This document shows positions 1 through 7,894 of a stretch of 64,000 nucleotides of DNA, in pieces. A model generated the notes under the pieces. It ran no database searches. It had not been told where the DNA came from and worked only from the letters and a program-made list of their open reading frames with translations. The stretch is from Sporosarcina jeotgali (lineage in GTDB: Bacteria > Bacillota > Bacilli > Bacillales_A > Planococcaceae). Positions within the stretch are counted from its first letter, which is position 1, and each line of letters starts with the position of its first letter. The stretch lies in contig NZ_CP116341.1 of the NCBI RefSeq assembly GCF_033304595.1, forward strand, positions 1,159,001-1,223,000, written 5' to 3'. Both the position numbers and the translations under genes were made by a program.

Positions 1-746
1 GTAAAAAGATTGCAGCAGGTGCGGATGCAATTGTATTAGATGTGAAGACAGGTGACGGTGCCTTCATGAAAACAACAGAAGATGCCGAAGCGTTAGCTCA
101 ATCGATGGTGGCGATCGGCAAGGAAGTGGGCCGTAATACGATGGCTGTTATTTCGGATATGAGTCAGCCGCTTGGCTATGCGATCGGGAATGCCCTTGAA
201 GTGAAAGAAGCAATCGATACACTGAACGGTAATGGACCAGAAGACTTGACTGAATTGTGTCTTGTCCTTGGGAGCGAGATGTTAATTGCCGGAGAAAAAG
301 CGAAAGATACAAAAGATGCTCGAAAACAGCTGAACGCAGTCATTAAAGATGGTTCTGCTTTAGAGTTATTCGCTAAGTTCCTTGAAGCGCAAGGCGGGAA
401 TCCTGAAATTGTAAAAAATCCGGAACTCTTGCCGAAAGCCGCTTATCAAATTGAAGTGAAATCGACAACAACTGGATTCATAACAAAGATGGAAGCTGAT
501 GAAATCGGCGTTGCAGCGATGCTGCTGGGAGCAGGAAGGGCGACTAAAGAGGATGATATCGACTTGGCTGTCGGCATTGTCCTGAAGAAAAAGATTGGAG
601 ATGCTGTGAAGTCAGGAGAGACGATTGCAGTTGTCCACTCGAATACAGAAAATATATTACAAACTGAGAGATTGCTACTGAAACATATTCATATTTCACA
701 ACACGCTCCGAAAAGACCCAAGCTGATTTATAAAGTTATGAAATAA
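1..746 (+). CDS. pdp: Pyrimidine-nucleoside phosphorylase, C-terminal part (5' end outside window)
   Basis: The reading frame is open from base 3 and has no start in the window, so the gene begins upstream; 247 residues are visible of the roughly 430 usual for the family. The segment DAIVLDVKTGDGAFMK near the left edge is the conserved phosphate/nucleoside-binding stretch of thymidine and pyrimidine-nucleoside phosphorylases. The C-terminal half is the usual alpha/beta domain ending in a biotinyl-like fold (ATKEDDIDLAVGIVLKKKIG). The enzyme splits uridine, thymidine or deoxyuridine with phosphate in the cytosol for salvage. A strong terminator follows. In B. subtilis dacF, not pdp, precedes spoIIAA. 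An internal ATG at 42 lies inside the conserved core and is not the true start. Confidence 0.93.
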   Translation, partial: KKIAAGADAIVLDVKTGDGAFMKTTEDAEALAQSMVAIGKEVGRNTMAVISDMSQPLGYAIGNALEVKEAIDTLNGNGPEDLTELCLVLGSEMLIAGEKAKDTKDARKQLNAVIKDGSALELFAKFLEAQGGNPEIVKNPELLPKAAYQIEVKSTTTGFITKMEADEIGVAAMLLGAGRATKEDDIDLAVGIVLKKKIGDAVKSGETIAVVHSNTENILQTERLLLKHIHISQHAPKRPKLIYKVMK

Positions 747-767
747 GATTGCCTATACATCAGTAAC

Positions 768-802
768 GCACCCATCACAATAATTGTGATGGGTGCTTTT
801 TT
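768..802 (+). terminator. Intrinsic terminator after pdp
   Basis: A near-perfect hairpin (GCACCCATCACAAT paired with ATTGTGATGGGTGC) is followed directly by six T. It separates pdp from the sporulation sigma operon. Confidence 0.92.
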
Positions 803-905
803 GGTATTAAAAAAGAATAGCTGTCTAAAGATTGTTCTAATCGGACATACTGTGAGCAAGTTCTAATGTCGGTTCATGTAACGTTAACACTAGTTTTGTC
901 ATGAA

Positions 906-935
906 GAAGGGTTCAGCTTTCCTGCCGTTGAATAG
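906..935 (+). promoter_or_regulatory. Candidate sigma-H promoter of the spoIIA operon
   Basis: GAAGGGTTC, a 12-base spacer and GTTGAATAG match the sigma-H consensus RnAGGAwWW-N11/12-RnnGAATww at 7-8 of 9 and 8 of 9 positions. The site lies about 25 bases upstream of the spoIIAA start, and the B. subtilis spoIIA operon is known to be read by sigma-H with Spo0A. Two weak Spo0A-box-like sequences (TCGGACA, TGTCGGT) lie further upstream but are too degenerate to call. Confidence 0.6.
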
Positions 936-958
936 TTGGCGAGAAGGAGGGATTAACG

Positions 959-1312
959 ATGACAGATATAGCAATTACAAAAAATGGCATCATAGTTGTG
1001 ACGTTACGCGGAGAATTAGGAAATCATGAAGCCAATCGCATTCGAACACAAATTTCATCGGAGATCTTTAGTGGAAAAGTGCACGGGGTTATTTGGGATT
1101 TGACGTATCTTGGATTTATGGATAGTTCAGGGATTGGATTGATCTTAGGGCGAATGAGAGATCTCGCACCTGTAAATGGGAAGACACTCATACTTAATCC
1201 CTCAGCCACGATGGAGAAGATTTTTCAATTCTCAGGTCTTGGCGAAGTGGTGAGGCATTGCAATGCAGAAAAAGCTATAGGTGAAATCGGAGGGGTTTTA
1301 CATGAACAATGA
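959..1312 (+). CDS. spoIIAA: Anti-sigma F factor antagonist SpoIIAA
   Basis: A 117-residue STAS-domain protein. The family binds SpoIIAB and releases sigma-F in the forespore; it is inactivated when SpoIIAB phosphorylates a serine and reactivated by SpoIIE. That serine is visible in the motif FMDSSGIG at residues 53-60 (S57 is equivalent to B. subtilis S58). Length matches the family. A strong Shine-Dalgarno (GGAGGGA) sits before ATG 959. The 3' end overlaps spoIIAB by 11 bases, implying translational coupling in the spoIIAA-spoIIAB-sigF operon. Confidence 0.97.
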   Translation: MTDIAITKNGIIVVTLRGELGNHEANRIRTQISSEIFSGKVHGVIWDLTYLGFMDSSGIGLILGRMRDLAPVNGKTLILNPSATMEKIFQFSGLGEVVRHCNAEKAIGEIGGVLHEQ

Positions 1313-1748
1313 GATGACATTGTCATTTGTCGCAATCGAGGAGAACGAAGCGTTGGCTAGAATGACGATGACGTGTTTCATAACACCTTTAGATCCGACG
1401 ATTGAAGAGTTATCCGAATTTAAAACGATAGTTTCTGAAGCTGTGACTAATGCAATTATTCATGGTTATGACTGTGATGGAAAAAGAGAAGTGACCATTC
1501 ATGCAAAAATTGAAGATAGTAAAGTGACAATGACAGTTACGGATGAAGGAAATGGCATTTTCGACGTAGATCAGGCGATGGAACCGATGTTTACAACAAA
1601 ACCCTTGTTAGAAAGATCAGGGATGGGCTTTACAATCATGGAAAGTTTTGCAGATAAGTTGTCAGTAGAATCCGCTATTGGACAAGGGACTGTTGTGCGG
1701 TTTGAAAAAACATTTTCTCCGGTCGCGGAAAAAAGCAGAATGAGGTGA
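1302..1748 (+). CDS. spoIIAB: Anti-sigma F factor / serine kinase SpoIIAB
   Basis: A 148-residue GHKL-type ATPase that binds and blocks sigma-F and phosphorylates SpoIIAA. Visible motifs are the N box VSEAVTNAIIHGY (N50), the G1 box DEGNGI (81-86) and the G2 box RSGMGFTIM (105-113). ATG 1302 is chosen because it follows GGAGGGG at good spacing and gives MNNEM, matching B. subtilis MKNEM; the frame stays open upstream to 1281 without a better start. It overlaps the end of spoIIAA and ends 3 bases before sigF. Confidence 0.97.
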   Translation: MNNEMTLSFVAIEENEALARMTMTCFITPLDPTIEELSEFKTIVSEAVTNAIIHGYDCDGKREVTIHAKIEDSKVTMTVTDEGNGIFDVDQAMEPMFTTKPLLERSGMGFTIMESFADKLSVESAIGQGTVVRFEKTFSPVAEKSRMR

Positions 1749-1751
1749 CCT

Positions 1752-2543
1752 ATGGAAATGTCTGTTGAAAAAAATGGAGCACTTCTATCCCAAGAGGAAA
1801 TGCGCATGCTGATTCAACAGTCCCAAGCAGGCGATAAGGAATCCCGCAGACGCATGGTGGAAGGGAATACACGCCTCGTCTGGTCAATTGTTCAGCGGTT
1901 CGCTTCGCGTGGTGCAGACTTGGAGGATCTGTTTCAAATCGGCTGTATCGGCCTCATGAAATCGATTGATAAGTTCGATCTATCCTATGAAGTAAAGTTT
2001 TCTACGTATGCGGTCCCGATGATTGTAGGAGAAATTCAACGTTTTCTGCGAGACGATGGAATGGTGAAAGTGAGTCGTTCCATTCGTGAACTCAGTTTCA
2101 AAATCAGGCATGCCACAGACAGTTATGTGAAAGAGCATGGTACCTCACCTTCAATATCCGAACTTGCGGAGACGCTGGAAGTTACTATTGATGAAATTAT
2201 TTTGGCATCTGATGCTTTGAGAGATCCAGCATCCCTGCACGAGCAGTTATACGATAGTGATGGAGACAGCCTGACTTTAATGGATCAACTTAAAGATGAT
2301 CGTTCAACGCGTTTGTTTGACCATATTCCGTTACGGGATGTAGTTTCAAAACTAAATAAGCGAGATCAGACAATTATTTACATGCGATACTATTTAGATT
2401 GTACACAAAGTGATATTGCAGAAAGAATTGGAATTTCCCAAGTACAAGTATCACGGTTGGAAAAGAAAATATTAGCCCAGCTGAAAACATGGATGGGTGC
2501 AACTGTAGAAGAAACGTTGGACAAAGCGAGGGCTGATCGGTAA
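1752..2543 (+). CDS. sigF: RNA polymerase sigma-F factor (forespore)
   Basis: A 263-residue sigma-70 family protein, first forespore-specific sigma factor of sporulation. Region 2 is clear (DLFQIGCIGLMKSIDKFD, then FSTYAVPMIVGEIQRFLRDD), followed by a region 3 segment and a region 4 helix-turn-helix near the C-terminus (SDIAERIGISQVQVSRLEKK). It lies 3 bases after spoIIAB with GAGGTGA as ribosome site; ATG 1758 is an alternative start. Held inactive by SpoIIAB until SpoIIAA is dephosphorylated. The following gene starts at the very next base. Confidence 0.97.
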   Translation: MEMSVEKNGALLSQEEMRMLIQQSQAGDKESRRRMVEGNTRLVWSIVQRFASRGADLEDLFQIGCIGLMKSIDKFDLSYEVKFSTYAVPMIVGEIQRFLRDDGMVKVSRSIRELSFKIRHATDSYVKEHGTSPSISELAETLEVTIDEIILASDALRDPASLHEQLYDSDGDSLTLMDQLKDDRSTRLFDHIPLRDVVSKLNKRDQTIIYMRYYLDCTQSDIAERIGISQVQVSRLEKKILAQLKTWMGATVEETLDKARADR

Positions 2544-3992
2544 ATGAACTCATTATTTACATCTAAGACGGAAGCAGAAGCGTGGTTTGTAGATAAGTTT
2601 GGCACTGGGGAAACGTTTGATGCTGTTACAAGGGAAATTCATTTATGGGAAATGCCGATTCTTCTTCTGTACATCAACGGTCTTGTCGATGGGCAGACGA
2701 TTACAACGTTATTAACTGAAATGCAAAATGCAGACAGAGGGGACGAAGCTTCTCACCATTCAGGTGAGAAGTTGCTCTCCTACTTCCCCTATCATGCAGT
2801 AGAACAACCAAAAAGCAGGGATGAGTTTTTAACATCTATTTTGAGCGGTCTTGCGGGATTCGTAACCGAGGATGGTTTCACATTCCTTATAGATATTAGA
2901 AGTTACCCGGGCAGACAACCGGAAGAGCCTGATAATGAAAAAGTAATAAGAGGGTCACGGGACGGGTTTACTGAAAATATTCTTCAAAATACAACGTTGA
3001 TTCGAAGAAGGCTGCGGACACCGGAACTTCGATTTGAAATGCATAAAGTTTCTGCAATCGGCAAAACCGATGTGGCTATTGCCTATATTAAAGGGGCAGC
3101 CAATGAAGAGATGCTGGGCGGAATTCGTAAAAGAATGGATGAAATTGAAACAGATGGCCTCACGATGACTGATAAGTCTCTAGAAGAGTTTCTTTTCAAG
3201 CAGAGATTTAACCCAATGCCATTTGTTCGATACACCGAACGACCGGACATTTGTGCTGCGAACCTATTAGAGGGTCGCATTGCCTTAATTGTCGACACCT
3301 CACCATCTGCTATCCTCGTGCCGACTACCATCTTCGATCATTTGCAGCATGCTGAAGAATACCGACAGACGCCATTTATAGGAACGTTCATACGAATGAT
3401 ACGAATGACAGGTGCCCTCTTTAGTCTTCTCTTGCTTCCATTTTGGTACTTGCTGGCAACAAAATCGCAATACATTCCTCAATTTATGCAATATATCGGA
3501 CCGGATGACCCGGGAGCAGTACCTCTATTTGTTCAATTGTTATTAGCCGATTTAGGAATCGAAGTGTTGCGAATGGCCGCCATTCATACTCCAACCCCGA
3601 TGACGACCGCCATGGGGTTAGTTGCAGCAATAGTAATTGGGCAAGTAGCAATTGATGTAGGTCTCTTTACGCCAGAAGTCGTGCTTTATGTTGCAGTTAG
3701 TGCGATTTTAACATTTGCTATTCCATCTTATGAATTGAGTATTACCACCAAGATATTTAGGATTGCTTTACTAATTGGGGCTGCAGTCGCCGGTGCGCCA
3801 GGTTTTTTCATTATGCTTGCTCTGTTGTTCTTTTACTTAAGTTCGATGAAGCCTCTGAATGTTCCCTATTTATGGCCGGCACTGCCATTTTTCCCAAAAG
3901 CAATGTTGCGTGTCATCCTGCGCCAGCCAATGACTCAAGATTCACCAAGACCGTTTATTGTGGACTCTCCAGATCGTGATCGAATGCCGTAA
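2544..3992 (+). CDS. spoVAF: Spore membrane protein SpoVAF (GerA family)
   Basis: A 482-residue protein with a soluble N-terminal half (GerA-type domain, residues about 20-280) and several hydrophobic membrane segments from about residue 285 on (for example MIRMTGALFSLLLLPFWYLL), the layout of the GerA/SpoVAF family in the inner spore membrane. In B. subtilis SpoVAF is encoded at the end of the spoVA operon just before lysA and associates with germination receptors. Here it starts one base after the sigF stop, so it is probably read with spoIIA, and spoVAA-spoVAE are absent from this place. The ribosome site is weak, suggesting coupling to sigF. Confidence 0.88.
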   Translation: MNSLFTSKTEAEAWFVDKFGTGETFDAVTREIHLWEMPILLLYINGLVDGQTITTLLTEMQNADRGDEASHHSGEKLLSYFPYHAVEQPKSRDEFLTSILSGLAGFVTEDGFTFLIDIRSYPGRQPEEPDNEKVIRGSRDGFTENILQNTTLIRRRLRTPELRFEMHKVSAIGKTDVAIAYIKGAANEEMLGGIRKRMDEIETDGLTMTDKSLEEFLFKQRFNPMPFVRYTERPDICAANLLEGRIALIVDTSPSAILVPTTIFDHLQHAEEYRQTPFIGTFIRMIRMTGALFSLLLLPFWYLLATKSQYIPQFMQYIGPDDPGAVPLFVQLLLADLGIEVLRMAAIHTPTPMTTAMGLVAAIVIGQVAIDVGLFTPEVVLYVAVSAILTFAIPSYELSITTKIFRIALLIGAAVAGAPGFFIMLALLFFYLSSMKPLNVPYLWPALPFFPKAMLRVILRQPMTQDSPRPFIVDSPDRDRMP

Positions 3993-4102
3993 ACAATTGC
4001 CTGACCTCAAGAGTTGTGATAAATTTGTCCATAGACAACTCCCTTTTCCAAAACAGCAGCAAGGGGAGATTTATCGCAATTAATGGAGTGGAGGCGTGGA
4101 CG

Positions 4103-5428
4103 ATGGACTTATATGGAACTCAAAAAGTGAACGAAAAAGGGCATTTAGTTATTGGCGGGACAGACGCTGTTGACCTTGCTCATGTTTATGGTACACCGCT
4201 CGTCGTCTATGATACTGCGTTATTTCGGAAGCGGGCCGCAGGTTTTCAAGAAACGTTTAAAAAAATGGGGATCCAAGCTCAAGTAGCATATGCGAGCAAA
4301 GCATTCTCTTCGATTGCTATTTATGAATTGGCAGCTCAAGAAGGATTGTCCTTAGACGTTGTCTCTGGAGGAGAACTGTTTACTGCGGCGAAAGCGGATT
4401 TCCCGAGGGAACGCATTCACTTCCATGGAAATAACAAAAGCTATATGGAATTGAACTATGCTTTTGATGAAAAAATAGGCTGTATTGTCGTCGATAACTT
4501 CTTAGAACTTTCAATGGTTAAAGAAATCGCAGCTACAAGAAGACAACAAATGAAAGTTTTGCTGAGAGTCACACCAGGCGTTGAAGCGCACACACATGAG
4601 TTCATTACAACTGGACAAGAGGATTCCAAGTTCGGATTCGACTTGAAAAATGGCCAAGCAGATAAAGCCTTTGGACTTGCTTATGATGCACCGTACCTTC
4701 AACTGCTGGGGCTGCATTGTCATATTGGTTCTCAAATTTTTGAAACGGATGCTTTTACTCATGCAGCAGAAGCATTGATGGAAAAAATGCAAGTATGGAA
4801 AGAAAGTTATTCGTTTGTATGCACTGTTCTGAATTTAGGAGGGGGCTTCGGCATCCGTTACACCGAAGAGGATCATCCTTTGGAACCTGCTCAATATGTG
4901 GCGGAAATGGCTGAAGTAGTTCTGGAACTTTCGAAGAGCTGGAACTATCCACTCCCTGAAATTTGGATAGAGCCCGGTCGTTCTCTTGTAGGGGACGCGG
5001 GGACAACCCTTTACACAGCTGGAAGTGAAAAAGAAGTGCCTGGCGTTCGCACATACATTGCAGTTGATGGCGGGATGTCGGATAACATCCGTCCAGCACT
5101 ATATAATGCAAATTATACGGCGGCAGTAGCAAATCGCATGACAGCGCCTCATGATACTACCGTTACAATAGCGGGAAAATGCTGTGAATCAGGCGATAAG
5201 CTCATTGTCGATGCGAAGCTCGCTAATGTTACGGAAGGCGATATTCTTGCTGTGTTTTGTACGGGTGCATATACGTACTCGATGGCAGGGAACTATAACA
5301 GGTTTCCCAGACCTGCTGTTATTTTTGCAGAAGAGGGGCAGCATCAGCTTGTCATTAGACGAGAAACGTATGAAGATATTACTCGTTTAGATCTCTCCTT
5401 GCAACAGAAGGTGAGGAAAGAATCGTAA
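4103..5428 (+). CDS. lysA: Diaminopimelate decarboxylase
   Basis: A 441-residue PLP enzyme that decarboxylates meso-diaminopimelate to lysine, the last step of lysine synthesis. The fold-III motifs are all present: VAYASKAFSS with the PLP lysine K66, HCHIGSQI, GGGFGIRY, EPGRSLVG and the C-terminal CCESGD. ATG 4103 is chosen because GGAGTGGAGG lies just upstream and the product MDLYGTQ aligns with B. subtilis MFLHGTS; the frame is open back to 4016 but that part is not family-like. A small inverted repeat (GAGTTGT/ACAACTC, 4011-4041) lies in the leader; there is no lysine riboswitch. The stop overlaps the next small gene by one base. Confidence 0.97.
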   Translation: MDLYGTQKVNEKGHLVIGGTDAVDLAHVYGTPLVVYDTALFRKRAAGFQETFKKMGIQAQVAYASKAFSSIAIYELAAQEGLSLDVVSGGELFTAAKADFPRERIHFHGNNKSYMELNYAFDEKIGCIVVDNFLELSMVKEIAATRRQQMKVLLRVTPGVEAHTHEFITTGQEDSKFGFDLKNGQADKAFGLAYDAPYLQLLGLHCHIGSQIFETDAFTHAAEALMEKMQVWKESYSFVCTVLNLGGGFGIRYTEEDHPLEPAQYVAEMAEVVLELSKSWNYPLPEIWIEPGRSLVGDAGTTLYTAGSEKEVPGVRTYIAVDGGMSDNIRPALYNANYTAAVANRMTAPHDTTVTIAGKCCESGDKLIVDAKLANVTEGDILAVFCTGAYTYSMAGNYNRFPRPAVIFAEEGQHQLVIRRETYEDITRLDLSLQQKVRKES

Positions 5429-5532
5429 TGAAAAAGCGTAACCTTCTATTGTTTTTGGGAATTGTCATCATGGCATTAGTATGGGGAGCGGTCTATTGGT
5501 ATTTTGTTGTTCCAATTATCGATCCTCGCTAA
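5428..5532 (+). CDS. Small single-span membrane protein, 34 aa, unknown
   Basis: ATG 5428 overlaps the lysA stop codon (TAATG) and opens a 34-codon frame. The product starts MKKRN, has one hydrophobic stretch (about residues 6-31, including LLLFLGIVIMALVWGAV and YWYFVV) and ends IIDPR. A purine-rich AAGGTGAGGAAAG lies 8-20 bases upstream. The basic N-terminus followed by a membrane span suggests a cytoplasmic N-terminus and a very short outside tail. I do not recognise a family. Translational coupling to lysA is inferred from the 1-base overlap. It may be a real membrane mini-protein or a chance frame. Confidence 0.55.
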   Translation: MKKRNLLLFLGIVIMALVWGAVYWYFVVPIIDPR

Positions 5533-5540
5533 GACTATAG

Positions 5541-5569
5541 TTGATAAATGATGGACATTCCTGTAAAAT
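5541..5569 (+). promoter_or_regulatory. Sigma-A promoter of ribT
   Basis: TTGATA, a 17-base spacer and TAAAAT form a good vegetative promoter 37 bases before the ribT start. It gives ribT its own transcription independent of lysA. Confidence 0.65.
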
Positions 5570-5605
5570 CGAGCAGATAGTAATATTGAAAGTGAAGGGA
5601 TACCC

Positions 5606-5974
5606 ATGAAACTTGTTCGTTATAAAAAAACGTATCACAAAATAGCAATGGGATTTCTTTCATACAGTTCCGGTGATCAGCCTGTCAGACAACTTCAAGA
5701 AACAATGACGCGCTATGAAACAGACGATAACTGGGAAATGTATTTAGTAAAGGAACAAGAAGATCTCATTGGAATTGTCGGTGCTGAAGTTGCAGACCAT
5801 TCTTTTGTCGTTCAACATCTTTCCATCAATCCCTCTTTCAGAGGAGAAGGAATTGGAAAAGAGATGGTTGCTAAGCTGCAAGAAGAATTTCCAGACAAAA
5901 CGCCCTATGGGAATGAATATACGGATGCATTTGTCAGCAAATGTGTTCTGGAAGAAGCAAGAGCGGAACGCTAA
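5606..5974 (+). CDS. ribT: GNAT-family acetyltransferase RibT
   Basis: A 122-residue protein close in length and sequence to B. subtilis RibT (N-terminus MKLVRYKKTYHKIAMGFLS against MLIRYKKSFEKIAMGLLS). The acetyl-CoA binding motif A is visible as LSINPSFRGEGIGKEM (about residues 73-88, with RGEGIG). In B. subtilis ribT is the last gene of the rib operon and its substrate is not firmly known. Here ribDEAH are absent next to it and ribT has its own promoter. The stop codon overlaps that of the convergent ypuF by three bases. Confidence 0.85.
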   Translation: MKLVRYKKTYHKIAMGFLSYSSGDQPVRQLQETMTRYETDDNWEMYLVKEQEDLIGIVGAEVADHSFVVQHLSINPSFRGEGIGKEMVAKLQEEFPDKTPYGNEYTDAFVSKCVLEEARAER

Positions 5975-5986
5975 CGTCCGCTCTTC
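5960..5986. terminator. Shared bidirectional terminator in the overlapping ribT/ypuF 3' ends
   Basis: AGAGCGGA and TCCGCTCT form an 8-bp stem around a 9-base loop that contains both stop codons. On the + strand it is followed by TCTTCTTTTC; on the - strand by a moderately U-rich stretch. The T tracts are interrupted, so strength is uncertain. Confidence 0.5.
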
Positions 5987-6483
5987 TTCTTTTCGTCTCG
6001 AAGTTTTAGAATATCACTTCTATCCCGTAGCATATGTTTATGAATAACGTCATCGCTTCCGCTTACGAGTAAATCTAGGTTTTGCTTAGTCCTGTTAATC
6101 GCCTCTTTTAGTTCCTGGGATTCGATTTTAATTTCGAATATGCCAAATGGCTGCTCATTTGAAATCTCTGATTTTGCGATAGTAACGTCTGAAATTAGTT
6201 GATCAAAATCAACGATGTTCTTATATTCATCGTATACAGGAGGCAGTGTGGTGAATCGGTGAAGCGCTTTTGAAATAGTTCTTGAAGCTCCATCCAGGTT
6301 TCCTCGTCTCCAATGATACATCCCGGTAGACAGAAGAATATAGGCCGTAAGCGGATGAGATTTTGAGTATCTGGGAATCGACTTCCAATACTCTTCTAAT
6401 ACTTCATGGCCCTCGAAATAGTCTTGGTTGTCATTAAAATAAACAAGAAACTCCACGAAGAGCGGATGAAAATAAGGGTGCAT
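5971..6483 (-). CDS. ypuF: DUF309 family protein (YpuF-like)
   Basis: A 170-residue protein with the DUF309 signature near the N-terminus (DYFEGHEVLEEYWK) followed by an all-helical region rich in W, H and Y. The biochemical role of DUF309 is unknown to me. B. subtilis has ypuF at the same place between ribT and scpA, but here it is on the opposite strand, convergent with ribT and divergent from scpA across a 51-base gap. An ATG preceded by GAAAGGAGTGACG (reverse strand) gives a strong start. Confidence 0.8.
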   Translation of the reverse strand: MHPYFHPLFVEFLVYFNDNQDYFEGHEVLEEYWKSIPRYSKSHPLTAYILLSTGMYHWRRGNLDGASRTISKALHRFTTLPPVYDEYKNIVDFDQLISDVTIAKSEISNEQPFGIFEIKIESQELKEAINRTKQNLDLLVSGSDDVIHKHMLRDRSDILKLRDEKKKSGR

Positions 6484-6534
6484 ATCGTCACTCCTTTCAT
6501 AAGTCCATCTGCTGTGAGCAGAAAAGGTGAAAAA

Positions 6535-7296
6535 ATGTCTTATAATGTAAAGCTGGATGCATTTGAGGGTCCACTCGATCTATTGCTGCATCTGATCAAT
6601 CGTTTGGAAATTGATATTTATGATATTCCGATGGCGCAGCTGACAAACCAATACATAGAACATTTGCATGCAATGCGTGTACTTGAACTAGATGAGCTAA
6701 GTGAATACCTGGTTCTTGCTGCTACGTTGATAGAAATCAAAAGCAAAATGCTGCTTCCTGTACATGAAGGCGATGTATTCGATGACGAAGGGCTAGAATT
6801 CGATATGGAAGAAGATCCTCGTGAAGAATTGATTGCACGAATTCTCGAGTACAAAAAGTTCAAGGAAGCAGCTGTTCAACTAAAAGAGTCTGCTGACGAA
6901 CGCGCAGTTCACTTTACGAAACCGCCGACAGAAGTGGACGCATACGGGGTCATAAATCCAATTGACCCAGGAGATGAACTCAACGTGTTCGATCTTATAG
7001 GTGCATTCCAGCGTATGCTTCAGCGCAGAAGACTGAAAACACCTATGACTGCCAGTATAACAAATAATGAAATCTCTGTCGGTGATAAGATGGACGAAAT
7101 CATGAGCCGGGTAGAACGTAAAGGCGGCACGTGTGATTTTGAAGAGTTGTTTGAAGAAGGTGACATCAGCGGGTTAATCATCACATTTTTGTCGATTCTA
7201 GAGCTGATGAAGCGAAGCGATATCATTGTAGAACAACACGGGAACTTTGACAGATTAAAGATACGAATGCAAATGGAGGAACAATCGCATGAATGA
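6535..7296 (+). CDS. scpA: Segregation and condensation protein A (kleisin)
   Basis: A 253-residue kleisin that bridges the SMC dimer heads together with ScpB for chromosome condensation and segregation. The N-terminal signature (YNVKLDAFEGPLDLLLHLI) and the C-terminal winged-helix part are present, with the acidic linker between. ATG 6535 is chosen from the family N-terminus; the frame is open about 130 bases further upstream but that part would run into the ypuF gene on the other strand. It overlaps scpB by 8 bases. Confidence 0.96.
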   Translation: MSYNVKLDAFEGPLDLLLHLINRLEIDIYDIPMAQLTNQYIEHLHAMRVLELDELSEYLVLAATLIEIKSKMLLPVHEGDVFDDEGLEFDMEEDPREELIARILEYKKFKEAAVQLKESADERAVHFTKPPTEVDAYGVINPIDPGDELNVFDLIGAFQRMLQRRRLKTPMTASITNNEISVGDKMDEIMSRVERKGGTCDFEELFEEGDISGLIITFLSILELMKRSDIIVEQHGNFDRLKIRMQMEEQSHE

Positions 7297-7894
7297 ACGT
7301 GATACTCTAGCAGCTACCATAGAAAGTTTTCTTTTCGTTGCAGGTGAAGAGGGGCTGACGTTAAAACAACTTGCTGCATTGACTGTTTCTACGGAAGGGG
7401 AAGTGACAGATGCGCTGGAACAGTTGCTTAAAGGATACGAAGAACGGAAAAACAGCGGAATTACATGGCGTCAGTATGGCGGAGTCTTTCAACTCGTGAC
7501 TAAAGCAGAATATGCAGAAGATATCAAGCGTTTGTTTGAAAACCCTCCATCTAAAATGATGACACAGGCAGCACTTGAAGTGCTGGCAATTATTGCATAC
7601 AAACAGCCGGTCACTCGAGTGGAAGTGGATGATGTCCGGGGAGTGAAATCTGAACGAGCCATCCAGACTCTTTCCTCCAAAGGATTTATTATGGAAAAAG
7701 GCCGTTTAGAAGCTAGCGGCCGACCAATTCTTTATGCAACGACTGCTTATTTCTTAGATCGTTTCGGATTAAACTCACTTGAAGATTTACCGCCTTTGCT
7801 TCAAGAAGCGGAAGAAGATGAAGACACTGACTTATTCTTAACGAAGTTCCAGGACATACTAGAAGCACAAGAAGAAGGAGGAAATAGTGTTTGA
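7289..7894 (+). CDS. scpB: Segregation and condensation protein B
   Basis: A 201-residue protein with two winged-helix domains, partner of ScpA in the SMC-ScpAB condensin. Typical motifs are LEVLAIIAYKQPVTRVEVD and GRPILYATTAYFLDRFGL. It starts inside the end of scpA after AAATGGAGGAA and ends overlapping the next gene by 4 bases, so the three genes form one translationally coupled unit. The C-terminal tail is acidic, as in relatives. Confidence 0.96.
   Translation: MNERDTLAATIESFLFVAGEEGLTLKQLAALTVSTEGEVTDALEQLLKGYEERKNSGITWRQYGGVFQLVTKAEYAEDIKRLFENPPSKMMTQAALEVLAIIAYKQPVTRVEVDDVRGVKSERAIQTLSSKGFIMEKGRLEASGRPILYATTAYFLDRFGLNSLEDLPPLLQEAEEDEDTDLFLTKFQDILEAQEEGGNSV

Noticed and set aside
4011..4041. 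Inverted repeat GAGTTGT/ACAACTC before lysA considered as a lysine riboswitch or terminator
   Set aside because: No conserved lysine aptamer sequence is present, the loop is 17 bases and no T run follows.
4755..5132. 125-codon open frame on the - strand opposite lysA
   Set aside because: Antisense to conserved PLP enzyme motifs and without ribosome site.
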